DNA from: Pseudomonas sp. GM79 | GTDB lineage: Bacteria > Pseudomonadota > Gammaproteobacteria > Pseudomonadales > Pseudomonadaceae | Assembly (NCBI RefSeq): GCF_000282495.1 | Contig: NZ_AKJE01000037.1 | Span: forward strand, 1 to 62,420 | Length of the DNA stretch: 62,420 nt | Direction: 5' to 3' | Part shown: piece by piece, positions 39,873-50,733 of the stretch | How positions within the stretch are numbered: position 1 is the stretch's first letter | Layout of the letters: each line of letters opens with the position of its first letter | Notes under the pieces: generated by a model | What the model saw: the letters and a program-made list of their open reading frames with translations, nothing else | The model's database searches: none | What the model was told of the DNA's origin: nothing | Made by a program: the position numbers and the translations under genes

Positions 39873-40073
39873 TCAGTCTGCTTCTTCGATCCAGGCAGCC
39901 TGAATGGCTTCAAGCACCTTCTCGCCACCGCGGGTCGGATCATCACTGAACTCCGGCAAGGCCAGCACCCATTGGTGCAGATCGACGAAGTTCACATAAC
40001 GCGGATCCACTTCCGGCTTGGACTCAGCCAGCTGGATCGCGATTTCAAGCACATCAACCCATTTCAGACTCAT
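39873..40073 (-). CDS. iscX: Iron-sulfur assembly protein IscX
   Basis: IscX (66 aa) is a small acidic protein that binds IscS and iron and modulates cluster assembly. The sequence MSLKWVDVLEIAIQLAE and the DPxYVxFVDLHxWV pattern near residues 24-37 are diagnostic. The ATG at 40073 gives the standard length. It follows fdx after 14 bases and ends the isc operon. Confidence 0.96.
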   Translation of the reverse strand: MSLKWVDVLEIAIQLAESKPEVDPRYVNFVDLHQWVLALPEFSDDPTRGGEKVLEAIQAAWIEEAD

Positions 40074-40087
40074 GTCGGTTCCTTGAA

Positions 40088-40429
40088 TCAGTGCGGCGCT
40101 TCGGCTGCATGGTTGAGCGAGTATTTCGGAATTTCGATGGTCAGGTCTTCCGTGCCGACTTTTGCCTGACAGGCCAAGCGTGACTGAGCTTCCAGCCCCC
40201 AAGCCTTATCAAGATAGTCTTCCTCGAGCTCATCAGCCTCTTCCAGCGAATCGAAACCTTCGCGAACGATGCAGTGGCAGGTAGTGCAGGCGCAGACGCC
40301 GCCACAGGCGCTTTCCATCTCGATATGGTGTTCATGGGCCAGTTCGAGAATGGAAATACCGGGCTCAGCCTCTACAACCATGCCTTCCGGGCAGAACTTC
40401 TCGTGTGGCAGAAAAATGACCTGCGGCAT
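40088..40429 (-). CDS. fdx: ISC-type [2Fe-2S] ferredoxin
   Basis: Fdx (113 aa) gives electrons for cluster assembly by IscU/IscS. Cluster ligands fit Cys42, Cys48, Cys51 and Cys87 (CGGVCACTTC and LACQAK). Its ATG shares a base with the hscA stop (TGATG), which implies translational coupling. Confidence 0.97.
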   Translation of the reverse strand: MPQVIFLPHEKFCPEGMVVEAEPGISILELAHEHHIEMESACGGVCACTTCHCIVREGFDSLEEADELEEDYLDKAWGLEAQSRLACQAKVGTEDLTIEIPKYSLNHAAEAPH

Positions 40430-42294
40430 CAGTTATCCTCGATTTCATTCAGATTGCGCCCCGCCAGAGCGGCTTTCACCGTCGAGTCCAGGCGGCGTGC
40501 AGCAAAGGCATCGGTCACTTGCGACAGACGCTTGGTCTGCTGCTCGATGGCGTAACCATCGGTGCCTTTCATCAATTCGGTCAGTTCCTGCATCTGCAAT
40601 TCGATGACCATGCGCTCTTCGGCATCGAGCAGGCGCTCGCCGTCAACCTCCAGAGCGCCCTGCACCGCCTCGATCAAGCGCTGGGCATCGACCTGTTGCT
40701 CACGCAATACGCGGGCGACCTTGTCATCGTTGGCGTGCTGGAACGAATCCTTGAGCATCTTGGCGATTTCGCCGTCGGTCAGGCCGTAAGACGGCTTGAC
40801 CTGAATGCTGGCTTCGACGCCCGAACCCAATTCGCGGGCCGAGACACTGAGCAGACCGTCGGCATCGACCTGGAAGGTCACGCGAATCTTCGCCGCGCCA
40901 GCCACCATCGCCGGAATACCGCGCAATTCGAAGCGTGCCAGGGAGCGGCAGTCGCTGATCAACTCGCGCTCACCCTGCAATACGTGGATAGCCATGGCCG
41001 ACTGGCCATCTTTATAAGTGGTGAAGTCCTGAGCCCGAGCGACGGGGATGGTGGTGTTGCGCGGAATCACCTTCTCCATCAGACCACCCATGGTTTCCAG
41101 CCCCAGAGACAACGGGATCACGTCGAGCAACAGCAGTTCGCCGCCGTCACGCTTGTTGCCGGCCAGGGTATCGGCCTGGATCGCGGCGCCGATGGCCACG
41201 ACTTGATCCGGATCGATTTCGGTCAGCGGCTCGCGACCAAAGGCCTGCGCAACAGCTTCGCGGACGCGAGGCACACGCGTCGAGCCGCCGACCATGACCA
41301 CAGCGTGTACGTCTTCCAGCTCGACACCGGAATCACGCACCGCGCGACGGCAGGCTTTCAAGCTGCGAGCAACCATCGGCTCGATCAGCGCATTGAAGGC
41401 GTCACGGGTCAGCTCGGCCGTCCAGTCACCATAAGCAACTTCAATGGACGAGGACTGGGTCAAGGCTTCTTTGGCTGCACACGCGATTTGCAGCAGATGG
41501 CGCTGCGTACCCGGATCGAGGTCGGCCGACAGACCGGCGCTCTCGATGATCCAGCCAGCAATAGCGTGGTCAAAGTCATCGCCACCCAGGGCGCTGTCGC
41601 CGCCGGTAGCCAGCACTTCGAACACACCGCCGGTCAGGCGCAGAATCGAAATATCAAAAGTGCCTCCGCCCAGGTCATAAATCGCGACCAGGCCTTCGGC
41701 GTGCTGATCCAGACCATAAGCGACGGCGGCGGCGGTTGGCTCATTGAGCAAACGCAGCACGTTCAGACCGGCCAGCTTGGCCGCATCCTTGGTGGCTTGA
41801 CGCTGAGCATCATCGAAGTAGGCTGGAACGGTAATCACCGCGCCAACCAATTCGCCACCCAAGGTCGCTTCAGCACGCTGACGCAGCACTTTAAGGATAT
41901 CGGCGGAGACTTCGACCGGGCTTTTCGGGCCTTGCACCGTGTCGATGAACGGCATGTGCGACTCGCCGTCGACAAACCGGTACGGCAGTTGATCGCCCAA
42001 TTGCTTGACGTCGGACAGACCACGACCCATCAAGCGCTTGACCGACAGCACCGTGTTCAAAGGATCGGACGCGGCGGCCAGTTTGGCCGACTCGCCGACT
42101 TCGACGCGATCGGCGTGATAGCGCACGGCAGACGGCAGGATGACCTGCCCTTGCGCGTCGGCCAGAGGCTCGGAAAGACCACTGCGCAACGCAGCGACCA
42201 GCGAATTGGTAGTGCCCAAGTCGATCCCCACAGCCAGACGACGCTGGTGCGGTTGAGGACTTTGGCCGGGTTCGGCGATCTGCAGTAGGGCCAT
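40429..42294 (-). CDS. hscA: Fe-S cluster chaperone HscA (Hsp70)
   Basis: HscA (621 aa) is the specialised Hsp70 that releases clusters from IscU with ATP. ATPase signatures are [12 protein letters not shown] (about 23), [11 protein letters not shown] (about 205) and [11 protein letters not shown] (about 340); the substrate-binding domain follows. It lies between hscB and fdx as in all ISC operons. Confidence 0.97.
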   Translation of the reverse strand: MALLQIAEPGQSPQPHQRRLAVGIDLGTTNSLVAALRSGLSEPLADAQGQVILPSAVRYHADRVEVGESAKLAAASDPLNTVLSVKRLMGRGLSDVKQLGDQLPYRFVDGESHMPFIDTVQGPKSPVEVSADILKVLRQRAEATLGGELVGAVITVPAYFDDAQRQATKDAAKLAGLNVLRLLNEPTAAAVAYGLDQHAEGLVAIYDLGGGTFDISILRLTGGVFEVLATGGDSALGGDDFDHAIAGWIIESAGLSADLDPGTQRHLLQIACAAKEALTQSSSIEVAYGDWTAELTRDAFNALIEPMVARSLKACRRAVRDSGVELEDVHAVVMVGGSTRVPRVREAVAQAFGREPLTEIDPDQVVAIGAAIQADTLAGNKRDGGELLLLDVIPLSLGLETMGGLMEKVIPRNTTIPVARAQDFTTYKDGQSAMAIHVLQGERELISDCRSLARFELRGIPAMVAGAAKIRVTFQVDADGLLSVSARELGSGVEASIQVKPSYGLTDGEIAKMLKDSFQHANDDKVARVLREQQVDAQRLIEAVQGALEVDGERLLDAEERMVIELQMQELTELMKGTDGYAIEQQTKRLSQVTDAFAARRLDSTVKAALAGRNLNEIEDN

Positions 42295-42345
42295 CGTGAT
42301 CAGGACTTATCTGTATATCAGGCGTGCGACCGGAGCGGCACTGGG

Positions 42346-42867
42346 TTAATCGTCGAGGCGCTCTTCTAACTGGCGCACTTCGTAGGTGAGCTTGTCGAGG
42401 AACTGCATGCGCCGCATCAGGCGTTCGGCCTGTTCACGTTGCGCTGCATCATCCCAACAGGCTGCGAAGCTTTCGTTCAGTTCATCCTGCGCGGTTTTCA
42501 GGCGACGCTTGAACACTGCAACACCCGCCAGGTCGGCGCTGTCTTGCAGGTCTTCGAGTTCTTCACGCAACTCCATCTGCTGCAGAAGAAACTCCGGATC
42601 ATGCACCGTGACCTCCAGCGGCAGCTCGCGACCGCCCATGGCGAGCAGGTATCGCGCGCGCTTGGGGGGACTTTTGAGCGTCTGGTAGGCCTCGTTGAGG
42701 CTCGCGGATTGCTCGAGCGCCAGCCGCTGCTCACGCTCGGAAGCGTCAGCAAAGCGGTCCGGATGAACACCGCGCGCCAACTCACGGTAGCGCGTGGCCA
42801 ACTGATCGAGATCCAGACGGAAGCTCGGTTTCAGCTCAAATAAAGCGAAATGACAAGGAGTACCCAC
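42346..42867 (-). CDS. hscB: Fe-S cluster co-chaperone HscB (J protein)
   Basis: HscB (173 aa) recruits IscU to HscA. The J domain has HPD at residues 35-37, followed by the C-terminal three-helix IscU-binding domain. I chose GTG 42867, with GAGG six bases upstream, because it gives the family length; the open frame continues 13 codons upstream into iscA. Confidence 0.95.
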   Translation of the reverse strand: MGTPCHFALFELKPSFRLDLDQLATRYRELARGVHPDRFADASEREQRLALEQSASLNEAYQTLKSPPKRARYLLAMGGRELPLEVTVHDPEFLLQQMELREELEDLQDSADLAGVAVFKRRLKTAQDELNESFAACWDDAAQREQAERLMRRMQFLDKLTYEVRQLEERLDD

Positions 42868-42875
42868 GCGCAGCC

Positions 42876-43199
42876 TCAGATGTTGAAGCTTTCGCCGCAG
42901 CCACATTCACCGCGCACGTTGGGATTGTTGAACTTGAAGCCTTCGTTCAACCCTTCCTTGACGAAATCGAGTTCGGTGCCGTCCAGGTAGGCCAGGCTTT
43001 TCGGGTCGATGATCACTTTCTCGCCGTGACTTTCGAACACCTGATCCTCTGCAACCACCTCGTCGACAAACTCCAGCACGTAGGCAAGGCCGGAACAGCC
43101 TGTGGTGCGAACACCCAGGCGAATCCCTTCACCTTTGCCGCGCCCGTTGAGGGAGCGTCGCACGTGTTGAGCAGCCGCTTCTGTCATGCTGATAGCCAT
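42876..43199 (-). CDS. iscA: A-type Fe-S carrier IscA
   Basis: IscA (107 aa) carries clusters or iron to apo-proteins. The three conserved Cys are in [10 protein letters not shown] (about 35) and GECGCGESF (about 99 and 101). The ATG at 43199 gives [10 protein letters not shown], the usual start. Confidence 0.97.
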   Translation of the reverse strand: MAISMTEAAAQHVRRSLNGRGKGEGIRLGVRTTGCSGLAYVLEFVDEVVAEDQVFESHGEKVIIDPKSLAYLDGTELDFVKEGLNEGFKFNNPNVRGECGCGESFNI

Positions 43200-43233
43200 C
43201 GGTGACTCCTTACTCGTCGCCAAATCTTGAAAG

Positions 43234-43620
43234 TCAGATCAAGCCTTTCTTCTGCTTGTAGTCGCGAACGGCCGCTTTGATAGCGTCTTCAGCAAGTACG
43301 GAGCAGTGAATTTTCACTGGCGGCAGCGCCAGTTCTTCGGCCAGCTGAGTGTTCTTGATGGTCTCTGCTTCATCCAGAGTCTTGCCTTTCATCCACTCGG
43401 TCGCCAGGGAGCTGGAGGCGATCGCCGAACCGCAACCGTAGGTCTTGAACTTGGCGTCTTCGATGATGCCTTGTTCGTTGACCTTGATCTGCAAGCGCAT
43501 CACGTCGCCGCACGCCGGAGCGCCGACCATGCCGGTGCCGACATCAGGATCTTCCGCGTCCATCTTGCCGACGTTGCGCGGGTTCTCGTAGTGGTCGATG
43601 ACCTTTTCGCTGTAAGCCAT
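43234..43620 (-). CDS. iscU: Fe-S cluster scaffold IscU
   Basis: IscU (128 aa) is the scaffold on which clusters are built. Cys37, Cys63 and Cys106 are the ligands ([20 protein letters not shown]), and LPPVK at 99-103 is the HscA-binding motif. Confidence 0.98.
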   Translation of the reverse strand: MAYSEKVIDHYENPRNVGKMDAEDPDVGTGMVGAPACGDVMRLQIKVNEQGIIEDAKFKTYGCGSAIASSSLATEWMKGKTLDEAETIKNTQLAEELALPPVKIHCSVLAEDAIKAAVRDYKQKKGLI

Positions 43621-43705
43621 GATTCTTAATCCTCACTCATCAGGAGTCGCTCTTGAAGCCCTGCAAATCGTGGATTGGCAGGGCCCGGTTGCGGCGACTT
43701 GAATA

Positions 43706-44920
43706 TCAGTGCGCCGCCCACTCGATTTTCGAAATGTCGACGCCATCTTTGTACATGTCCCACAGCGGCGAGAGAGTGCGCAGCTTGGTAACGGCCTCGC
43801 AGACTTTCTGCGCGGCGTAGTCGATTTCTTCTTCGGTGGTGAAACGGCCGAAGGTGAAGCGAATCGAGCTGTGTGCCAGTTCGTCGTTGCGGCCCAGGGC
43901 GCGCAGTACGTACGAAGGCTCAAGCGATGCCGAGGTGCAGGCCGAACCGGACGAAACCGCCAGATCCTTGAGCGCCATGATCAGCGACTCGCCCTCAACG
44001 TAGTTGAAGCTCAGGTTCAGGTTGTGCGGTACGCGGGCGGTCATGCTGCCGTTGACGTACAGCTCTTCCAGGCCTTCGACCTGCTTGAAGAAGCGGTCGC
44101 TCAGGGCTTTGATGCGTACGTTCTCGGCAGCCATGTCTTCCTTGGCCACACGGAAAGCTTCGCCCATGCCGACGATCTGGTGGGTCGCCAGGGTGCCGGA
44201 ACGCATGCCGCGCTCGTGACCGCCGCCGTGCATGGTCGCTTCGATGCGAACACGCGGCTTGCGGCTGACGTACAGCGCGCCGATGCCTTTAGGGCCGTAG
44301 GTTTTGTGGGCAGAGAACGACATCATGTCGACTTTCAGTTTCGACAGGTCGATCTCGACCTTGCCGGTGGACTGAGCGGCGTCGACGTGGAACAGAATGC
44401 CCTTGGAGCGGCACAGTTCGCCGATGGCGGCGATGTCGTTGATGGTGCCGATTTCGTTGTTCACGTGCATGACCGAGACCAGGATGGTGTCGTCACGCAG
44501 GGCAGCTTCGACCATCTCTGGAGTGACCAGACCATCTTCGCGAGGGTCGAGGTAGGTCACTTCGAAACCTTCACGTTCCAGTTGGCGCATGGTGTCGAGG
44601 ACAGCCTTGTGCTCAATCTTGGTGGTGATCAGGTGCTTGCCTTTGGTGGCGTAGAAATGCGCCGCACCCTTGATTGCCAGGTTGTCGGACTCGGTGGCAC
44701 CGGAGGTCCAGACGATTTCACGCGGGTCGGCGTTAACCAGGTCAGCGACCTGACGGCGAGCGTTCTCGACGGACTCTTCAGCTTTCCAGCCGAACACGTG
44801 GGAACGGGACGCCGGGTTACCGAAGTTTCCGTCGACCAGCAGGCATTCACTCATCTTTTGCGCGACACGTGGATCAACCGGGGTCGTCGCAGAGTAATCA
44901 AGGTAAATCGGCAATTTCAT
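43706..44920 (-). CDS. iscS: Cysteine desulfurase IscS
   Basis: IscS (404 aa) takes sulfur from cysteine for clusters and tRNA thiolation. The PLP Lys is in [12 protein letters not shown] near 206 and the persulfide Cys in [14 protein letters not shown] near 328. It follows iscR after about 50 bases in the operon. Confidence 0.98.
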   Translation of the reverse strand: MKLPIYLDYSATTPVDPRVAQKMSECLLVDGNFGNPASRSHVFGWKAEESVENARRQVADLVNADPREIVWTSGATESDNLAIKGAAHFYATKGKHLITTKIEHKAVLDTMRQLEREGFEVTYLDPREDGLVTPEMVEAALRDDTILVSVMHVNNEIGTINDIAAIGELCRSKGILFHVDAAQSTGKVEIDLSKLKVDMMSFSAHKTYGPKGIGALYVSRKPRVRIEATMHGGGHERGMRSGTLATHQIVGMGEAFRVAKEDMAAENVRIKALSDRFFKQVEGLEELYVNGSMTARVPHNLNLSFNYVEGESLIMALKDLAVSSGSACTSASLEPSYVLRALGRNDELAHSSIRFTFGRFTTEEEIDYAAQKVCEAVTKLRTLSPLWDMYKDGVDISKIEWAAH

Positions 44921-44970
44921 GGACTATCTCCTAAATCAGGCTGGCTGGCGTGCCGCTAGCTCTTTGGCTG

Positions 44971-45462
44971 TCATTCGACGGCGGACGCTTCAATCTTGTC
45001 CAGGCGTGGCGCCTTGCTGTTGCAACGACGCTGGTCCTGACGCTGGGCTACTTCTTGCACCTCACGGCGAGTTACAAGGTCAGCCAAGCTGATACCGCTC
45101 AGAAATTCGTGAATCTGCAGACTCAGATCGCACCACAAGTGGTGGGTCAGACAGGTGTCGCCGGAATGGCAATCGCCCTGACCCTGACATTTGGTTGCAT
45201 CGACCGATTCGTTGACCGCATCGATCACCTGGGCGACCTGGATGCCCTGCATGTCGCGGGACAACTGGTAACCACCGCCTGGACCACGAACACTGGACAC
45301 CAGATTGCTGCGGCGCAATTTGGCAAAAAGCTGCTCGAGGTAGGACAGGGATATGCCTTGGCGCTCGGAGATATCGGCCAGGGACACCGGCCCGTGCTGC
45401 GCGTGCAACGCCAGGTCAAGCATGGCGGTCACGGCGTATCGGCCTTTTGTAGTCAGTCGCAT
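44971..45462 (-). CDS. iscR: Fe-S cluster regulator IscR
   Basis: IscR (163 aa) is an Rrf2-family repressor that senses cluster status and represses its own operon when holding [2Fe-2S]. Winged HTH near 25-60; cluster ligands Cys92, Cys98 and Cys104 in [17 protein letters not shown] with His107. I chose ATG 45462 ([10 protein letters not shown]). A type 1 IscR site lies 40 bases upstream. Confidence 0.97.
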   Translation of the reverse strand: MRLTTKGRYAVTAMLDLALHAQHGPVSLADISERQGISLSYLEQLFAKLRRSNLVSSVRGPGGGYQLSRDMQGIQVAQVIDAVNESVDATKCQGQGDCHSGDTCLTHHLWCDLSLQIHEFLSGISLADLVTRREVQEVAQRQDQRRCNSKAPRLDKIEASAVE

Positions 45463-45501
45463 GGACAATTACCACGGAATTCGGAATGGGGCGAGTATGC
45501 A

Positions 45502-45526
45502 ATTCCCGAGTATTTAAGTCAACTAT
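45502..45526 (-). promoter_or_regulatory. Type 1 IscR operator overlapping the isc promoter
   Basis: On the minus strand the sequence runs ATAGTTGACTTAAAT and then ACTCGGGAAT, a close fit to the type 1 IscR consensus (ATASYYGACT, A/T centre, then AGTCRRSTAT). TTGACT inside it is a good -35 box, so bound holo-IscR would block the promoter. Confidence 0.8.
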
Positions 45527-45621
45527 AAGACCTAGTGCTTTACTCAGGTTTACCCGCAAAAGAGCGCGCGCATCATAGCAAAGGCTGGCCGTGTATCACC
45601 AGCAAATGCGCGTTATCGTTC

Positions 45622-45713
45622 TTCGCGAGCAAGCCCGCTCCCACACTTGATCTGTGTCGAACACAAATCCATGCCCGCTGAAAATCTGATGTGGGAGCAG
45701 GCTTGCTCGCGAA
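45622..45713. repeat. REP-type inverted repeat, family 1
   Basis: Arms TTCGCGAGCAAGCCCGC... and complement, with one mismatch (GAGCAGG for GAGCGGG) in the right arm. It separates the isc promoter from the cysE stop. Confidence 0.88.
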
Positions 45714-45727
45714 GGGGTCGGCGCGGT

Positions 45728-46507
45728 TTAGCTGGCCTGACTCTGATCCTTGTCTTTTACGCAGGCAAAGTCTTCTTCGCGCAGTTCAGGCAGATCTTTC
45801 GCACAGTAATTGCTACCCAGGTCCCTCAGCGCCCCACACATCCCTTCAAGTCGACCATCTACAGCCTGCAGATGATCGAGCAACTGGTTAATGGCTCGAG
45901 CCACCGGGTCCGGCATGTCTTCGCCGACACCGTAGGCGTCGAAACCGATCTTCTCGGCCATGGCCTTGCGCTTGGCGTCCTGCTCTTCATCGGACTTGAC
46001 GATGATCCGCCCCGGAATCCCCACCACCGTCGCCCCAGGCGGAACCGCCTTGGTGACCACGGCATTGGAACCTACCTTGGCCCCGGCACCCACCGTAAAC
46101 GGGCCGAGCACCTTGGCGCCCGCCCCGACGACTACGCCGTCTTCCAGGGTCGGGTGGCGCTTGCCCTTGTTCCAGCTGGTGCCGCCAAGGGTCACGCCTT
46201 GATACAGGGTGACGTCGTTGCCGATCTCGGCAGTCTCACCGATAACGATGCCCATACCGTGGTCAATAAAGAAACGACGACCAACCTTGGCACCCGGATG
46301 AATCTCGATCCCGGTCAACCAGCGACCGAAGTTCGACACCAGACGCGCCAGCCATTTCCAGCCCATGCCCCACAACGCTGACGACAGGCGATGGATCCAG
46401 ATGGCGTGCATGCCCGGGTAGCACGTTAGAACCTCAAAAGCATTACGCGCCGCCGGGTCACGATGGAAAACACTTTGGATATCTTCACGCAAACGCTCGA
46501 ACATCAT
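45728..46507 (-). CDS. cysE: Serine O-acetyltransferase
   Basis: CysE (259 aa) makes O-acetylserine for cysteine synthesis, a fitting neighbour for the sulfur-consuming isc genes. The N-terminal helical domain ([17 protein letters not shown]) leads to the left-handed beta helix with hexapeptide repeats ([33 protein letters not shown]). It is the longer SAT type seen in pseudomonads. Two successive ATGs are possible; the first overlaps the trmJ stop (TAATG). Confidence 0.94.
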   Translation of the reverse strand: MMFERLREDIQSVFHRDPAARNAFEVLTCYPGMHAIWIHRLSSALWGMGWKWLARLVSNFGRWLTGIEIHPGAKVGRRFFIDHGMGIVIGETAEIGNDVTLYQGVTLGGTSWNKGKRHPTLEDGVVVGAGAKVLGPFTVGAGAKVGSNAVVTKAVPPGATVVGIPGRIIVKSDEEQDAKRKAMAEKIGFDAYGVGEDMPDPVARAINQLLDHLQAVDGRLEGMCGALRDLGSNYCAKDLPELREEDFACVKDKDQSQAS

Positions 46508-47277
46508 TAATCCTTCCGCTTTAGAAGCTCGCCACGGGCCGCTTTCTGGGTTTCCGTGAGGATGCCACGCAATATATTCATTTCCGCCCGGCTGACCGAG
46601 CTGCGTCCGTACAACCGGCGCAGACGCGCCATCAAGTGCCGTGGTTTTTCCGGGTCGAGGAATTCGATGGCCACCAGCGTTTGCTCCAGGTGCTCATAGA
46701 ATCGCTCCAGCTCATCCATGGTCGCCAGTTCACCACTTTTGGTGGACGCCACTTCTTCCTTCTCGACCTTGCTCGGCTGACCTGCAGCCGCCAACCAGGA
46801 CATACGCACTTCATAGCTCAACACCTGCACCGCCGCCCCAAGGTTCAGCGAACTGAACTCAGGGTCTGATGGGATGTGCACGTGATAATGACATCGCTGC
46901 AGCTCTTCGTTGGTCAGGCCGGAATCTTCACGACCAAACACCAATGCGATCTCGGCGCCCTGCCCCGCCTCCTCTACCACCTTCACACCGCATTCGCGAG
47001 GATCGAGCAACGGCCAGGGAATGCGACGATCACGAGCACTGGTGCCGAGCACCAGATTGCAGCCGACCAAGGCATCTTCCAGGGTGGCGACGACTTGAGC
47101 ATTTTCAAGGATGTCACCGGCGCCGGACGCACGCGCATCGGCCTCGTGGTGCGGGAACAACCGCGGCTCGACCAGCACCAGCCGCGACAGGCCCATGTTC
47201 TTCATGGCACGCGCAGCCCCGCCGATATTGCCGGGGTGACTGGTATTGACCAGGACGACACGAATGTTTTGCAGCAA
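46507..47277 (-). CDS. trmJ: tRNA (cytidine/uridine-2'-O)-methyltransferase TrmJ
   Basis: TrmJ (256 aa) methylates the 2'-O of tRNA position 32. The SPOUT knot motifs [20 protein letters not shown] near 12, [13 protein letters not shown] near 115 and [17 protein letters not shown] near 135 are clear. Genes cysE and trmJ form a coupled pair, divergent from suhB. Confidence 0.95.
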   Translation of the reverse strand: MLQNIRVVLVNTSHPGNIGGAARAMKNMGLSRLVLVEPRLFPHHEADARASGAGDILENAQVVATLEDALVGCNLVLGTSARDRRIPWPLLDPRECGVKVVEEAGQGAEIALVFGREDSGLTNEELQRCHYHVHIPSDPEFSSLNLGAAVQVLSYEVRMSWLAAAGQPSKVEKEEVASTKSGELATMDELERFYEHLEQTLVAIEFLDPEKPRHLMARLRRLYGRSSVSRAEMNILRGILTETQKAARGELLKRKD

Positions 47278-47423
47278 GGGAGGCGCTCTCGAACACTTTA
47301 ATGGGGAGCAGAATCTTACAGCTCAACCTACCGTTAAGCTATGAAAGCGAACACCGACCTTCACCTGTAGAAACTTTCTGATAGAATGCCCGGCTTTCTT
47401 TAACAACCTTAGGTGACACATCC

Positions 47424-48242
47424 ATGCAGCCCATGCTGAATATCGCGCTGCGCGCCGCCCGCAGCGCCAGTGAATTGATTTTCCGCTCCATCGAGCGCCT
47501 GGATACCATCAAGGTCGACGAAAAAGACGCCAAGGATTACGTATCCGAGGTGGATCGCGCCGCCGAACAGAAAATCATCGATGCACTGCGCAAGGCTTAC
47601 CCTAATCACTCGATCATGGGTGAAGAAACCGGCATGCACGCCGGTAGCGGCATCGAAGGCGAAGAGTACCTGTGGATCATCGATCCGCTGGACGGCACCA
47701 CCAACTTCCTGCGCGGCATTCCTCACTTCGCTGTCAGCATTGCCTGCAAATACCGTGGTCGCCTGGAGCACGCTGTTGTTCTGGATCCGGTTCGCCAGGA
47801 AGAATTCACCGCCAGCCGTGGTCGCGGCGCCCAACTGAACGGTCGCCGTCTGCGCGTCAGCGGTCGCACCAGCCTGGACGGCGCCCTGCTGGGTACCGGC
47901 TTCCCGTTCCGCGACGACCAGATGGACAACCTCGACAACTACCTGGGCATGTTCCGCGCCCTGGTTGGCCAGACCGCCGGCATCCGCCGCGCCGGCTCGG
48001 CGAGCCTGGACCTGGCCTATGTGGCCGCCGGCCGTTTCGATGCGTTCTGGGAGTCGGGCCTGTCCGAGTGGGACATGGCTGCAGGCGCCCTGCTGATCCA
48101 GGAAGCCGGCGGCTTGGTGAGCGACTTCACCGGCGGTCACGACTTCCTTGAGAAAGGCCACATCGTCGCCGGCAACACCAAGTGCTTCAAGGCAGTACTG
48201 ACGGCGATCCAGCCGCACCTGCCAGCTTCGCTGAAGCGCTAA
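47424..48242 (+). CDS. suhB: Inositol-phosphate phosphatase SuhB
   Basis: SuhB (272 aa) has inositol monophosphatase activity and in enterobacteria is also part of the rRNA antitermination complex. Metal-binding motifs are GEETGMHAG (about 70) and WIIDPLDGTTNFLRG (about 85), with WDMAAGALLIQEAGG near 215. It is monocistronic with its own terminator. Confidence 0.96.
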   Translation: MQPMLNIALRAARSASELIFRSIERLDTIKVDEKDAKDYVSEVDRAAEQKIIDALRKAYPNHSIMGEETGMHAGSGIEGEEYLWIIDPLDGTTNFLRGIPHFAVSIACKYRGRLEHAVVLDPVRQEEFTASRGRGAQLNGRRLRVSGRTSLDGALLGTGFPFRDDQMDNLDNYLGMFRALVGQTAGIRRAGSASLDLAYVAAGRFDAFWESGLSEWDMAAGALLIQEAGGLVSDFTGGHDFLEKGHIVAGNTKCFKAVLTAIQPHLPASLKR

Positions 48243-48277
48243 GCGCCCACGCTCAAAAAGCCGCAGCACTTCAAGCA

Positions 48278-48304
48278 AACGCCCCGACTTGTTCGGGGCG
48301 TTTT
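48278..48304 (+). terminator. Intrinsic terminator of suhB
   Basis: AACGCCCCGA and TCGGGGCGTT around a 5-base loop, followed by TTTTCTTTT, about 36 bases after suhB. Confidence 0.9.
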
Positions 48305-48347
48305 CTTTTGCGCGGAAAAAGTCTTCCCCCCTTAACGCCACGACCCG

Positions 48348-48438
48348 TGCGGGAGCGGGCTTGCTCGCGAAGACAACGCACCAGACAACATCAATGTCGA
48401 CTGACACACCCTCTTCGCGGGCAAGCCTCGCTCCTACA
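48348..48438. repeat. REP-type element with mixed arms
   Basis: The left arm is the common GGGAGCGGGCTTGCTCGC type and the right arm the GCGGGCAAGCCTCGCTCCTAC variant, so the two arms pair imperfectly. This is the only doublet here that joins two variants. Confidence 0.8.
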
Positions 48439-48455
48439 GGTTCCGCACCATAACG

Positions 48456-48490
48456 AAAAATGCCCCGTATCTTTCGATACGAGGCATTTT
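48456..48490 (-). terminator. Intrinsic terminator of the rpsP-rplS operon
   Basis: A 14-bp stem (AAAATGCC...ATACGAGGC) with a 6-base loop. One position pairs as C-A in plus-strand RNA but as G-U in minus-strand RNA, so the hairpin is fully paired only in the rplS transcript. Confidence 0.85.
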
Positions 48491-48540
48491 CTTGAAGAGC
48501 CAGCCTGAACAGGCTGGCTCTTGCGCATCGGAAGCTGGAC

Positions 48541-48891
48541 TTAAGCCAGTTTTTCCTTGATGCGAGCTGCTTTACCGGACAGGTCACGCAGGTAGTACAG
48601 CTTGGCTTTACGTACGTCACCGCGACGCTTAACGGCCATGCTGTCGATTTGCGGGCTGTAGGTCTGGAAAGTACGCTCTACGCCAACACCGTTGGAGATT
48701 TTACGAACGGTGAAAGCACTGTTTACGCCGCGGTTACGCTTGGCGATAACTACGCCTTCGAACGCTTGCAGACGCGAACGATCGCCTTCCTTCACTTTCA
48801 CCTGAACGACAATGGTGTCGCCCGGGGCAAAGGTAGGGATCTCTTTGGTCATCTGCTCTGCTTCGAGTGCAAGGATGATTTTGTTAGTCAT
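48541..48891 (-). CDS. rplS: Ribosomal protein bL19
   Basis: L19 (116 aa) lies at the 30S-50S interface. [20 protein letters not shown] and [16 protein letters not shown] (split blocks) are standard. Last gene of rpsP-rimM-trmD-rplS. Confidence 0.98.
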
Positions 48892-48936
48892 GCTGTGCTC
48901 CTAAGGTAAATCGTCGGATTTACCATCGATACGTTG

Positions 48937-49689
48937 TTAACTATCGTCCCGCTCGCGGATGTATTCCTCGAGCAGCTTCTTCTCTTCTCCAGAAAGCGAG
49001 CGGCTTTCCAGAAGATCGGCGCGTCGTTCAAAGGTCCTACCAAGGGACTGCTGTAAACGCCAACGCCGGATGTGCGCGTGATTGCCACTTAGCAATACGT
49101 CGGGAACACGCTGATCCGCATACACCTCCGGTCGGGTGTAGTGCGGGCAATCCAGCAAACCATCCGTAAAGGAATCTTCCTCGGCGGAGTCCGCATGCCC
49201 TAAAGCTCCAGGCAGCAGTCGTGTAACCGCATCGATCAGGACCATCGCCGGCAGCTCACCGCCAGACAGTACATAGTCGCCAATCGACCACTCTTCATCG
49301 ACATGAGCATCTATAAAACGCTCGTCAATGCCTTCATAGCGGCCGGCAATCAGGATCAATGCATCCAGATTCGCCAACTCGCGTACCGCCGACTGAGTCA
49401 GTTGACGGCCTTGGGGGGACAGGTAAATTACCTTCGCCACCTCCCCGACTGCTGCCTTGGCCTGAACCAGAGCATCTTCCAGGGGCTTGATCTTCATCAC
49501 CATGCCCGGACCACCGCCAAATGGGCGATCATCCACAGTGTGATGTCGATCCGTCGTGTAGTCTCGCGGATTCCAACAGGTAAGCTGCAACAGCCCCTGT
49601 TTCACCGCCCGACTGGTGATGCCGTACTCGCTGATGGCGGAGAACATCTCGGGAAACAAACTGATCACTTCTACGCGCAGGTTAGCCAC
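48937..49689 (-). CDS. trmD: tRNA (guanine-N1)-methyltransferase TrmD
   Basis: TrmD (250 aa) makes m1G37 in tRNAs and prevents frameshifting. The SPOUT knot is seen in [11 protein letters not shown] (about 86), [10 protein letters not shown] (about 113) and [13 protein letters not shown] (about 133). I chose GTG 49689, giving [15 protein letters not shown], 2 bases after the rimM stop; the frame extends upstream without good sense. Confidence 0.97.
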   Translation of the reverse strand: MANLRVEVISLFPEMFSAISEYGITSRAVKQGLLQLTCWNPRDYTTDRHHTVDDRPFGGGPGMVMKIKPLEDALVQAKAAVGEVAKVIYLSPQGRQLTQSAVRELANLDALILIAGRYEGIDERFIDAHVDEEWSIGDYVLSGGELPAMVLIDAVTRLLPGALGHADSAEEDSFTDGLLDCPHYTRPEVYADQRVPDVLLSGNHAHIRRWRLQQSLGRTFERRADLLESRSLSGEEKKLLEEYIRERDDS

Positions 49690-49691
49690 GT

Positions 49692-50228
49692 TTAGAAGTC
49701 CGCATCCCATTCCACCTTCATCTCGCCTGCGGCAAGGTCGACAGCCAACACGCATTGCTCCGTATAGGGCAACAGGCGTTCGCGATCATCCAGGCTGCCA
49801 GCGCAAGGCTTGACCACCATTACATCATTGGCGCCGGTTTCCAGAAGATGATCGATTTTCCCGAGCAATTGCCCGAGGTGATCAATAACCTTCAGACCTT
49901 CCAGCTGGTACCAGTAGTACTCGCCGTCGGTCAATTCAGGGAACAGGTTGCGCGGCACACAGATCTCATAACCAGCCAGAAGACGTGCTTCTTCACGATC
50001 ATCAAGACCCTTGAGCTTTGCGACCAGGAACTTGTCGCTCCCACGTCCGCTGACCAGCTCGACCTGCTTCACATTGCCTTCGCGCTTGAGCGTCCAGGTT
50101 TTGTACTGCAACAGGTTTTCAGTCGGATCAGTAAAGGAATACACCTTCACTTCGCCGCGAACGCCATGAACAGAATAAATTTTGCCAATAACGATCAAAT
50201 CATCGGCAACAGCTGGCGTCGCGTTCAT
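49692..50228 (-). CDS. rimM: Ribosome maturation factor RimM
   Basis: RimM (178 aa) helps 30S head assembly by binding S19. N-terminal RimM domain with [15 protein letters not shown], then a PRC barrel with [14 protein letters not shown] near 98. It lies 5 bases downstream of rpsP. Confidence 0.97.
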   Translation of the reverse strand: MNATPAVADDLIVIGKIYSVHGVRGEVKVYSFTDPTENLLQYKTWTLKREGNVKQVELVSGRGSDKFLVAKLKGLDDREEARLLAGYEICVPRNLFPELTDGEYYWYQLEGLKVIDHLGQLLGKIDHLLETGANDVMVVKPCAGSLDDRERLLPYTEQCVLAVDLAAGEMKVEWDADF

Positions 50229-50233
50229 ATTGC

Positions 50234-50485
50234 TCAGGCCGCAGCCTTAGCAGATTCCTTCAACAACTGAGCAACGCGCTCAGAAGGTTGTGCACCAACG
50301 CTCAGCCAGTAGGCTACGCGCTCTTGGTTCACGGACAGACGAACTTCTTGACCACGAGCAACAGGGTTGAAGAAACCAACCTGTTCCTTGTGCGAACCGT
50401 CACGCGGGTTGCGGCTGTCGGTTACGGTCAAGTGGTAAAACGGGCGCTTTTTGGAGCCGCCAAGGGCAAGACGGATTGTTAGCAT
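50234..50485 (-). CDS. rpsP: Ribosomal protein bS16
   Basis: S16 (83 aa) is a primary 30S assembly protein. I chose ATG 50485 ([18 protein letters not shown]); the frame extends upstream in non-conserved sequence. First gene of its operon, with a likely promoter at 50557-50584. Confidence 0.97.
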   Translation of the reverse strand: MLTIRLALGGSKKRPFYHLTVTDSRNPRDGSHKEQVGFFNPVARGQEVRLSVNQERVAYWLSVGAQPSERVAQLLKESAKAAA

Positions 50486-50556
50486 TGAAGATCGTTCCTG
50501 TAGTCGGTGCTGCAAATCTAAAGGCACAGCGGGCATAGGTGCCCGAAAGGCCGCAT

Positions 50557-50584
50557 ATTCTAAGGAATATCCGGACTTTTGCAA
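50557..50584 (-). promoter_or_regulatory. Probable sigma-70 promoter of the rpsP operon
   Basis: Minus-strand TTGCAA (50579-50584) and TAGAAT (50557-50562) are 16 bases apart, about 70 bases upstream of rpsP. Confidence 0.5.
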
Positions 50585-50733
50585 ATGTCTTTTTCCGGCG
50601 GCCTATCGGTCGCCATCCAGATTTGCTATAGAGCCGTCGTTGAAAACGGCCAGTCAGCTCCCGCCAAGTGCGGGTTTGCTGGAGATCCCACTTCCATGTG
50701 GGCAGCGCCGACATGACTGCCGGCGCGAATCTT

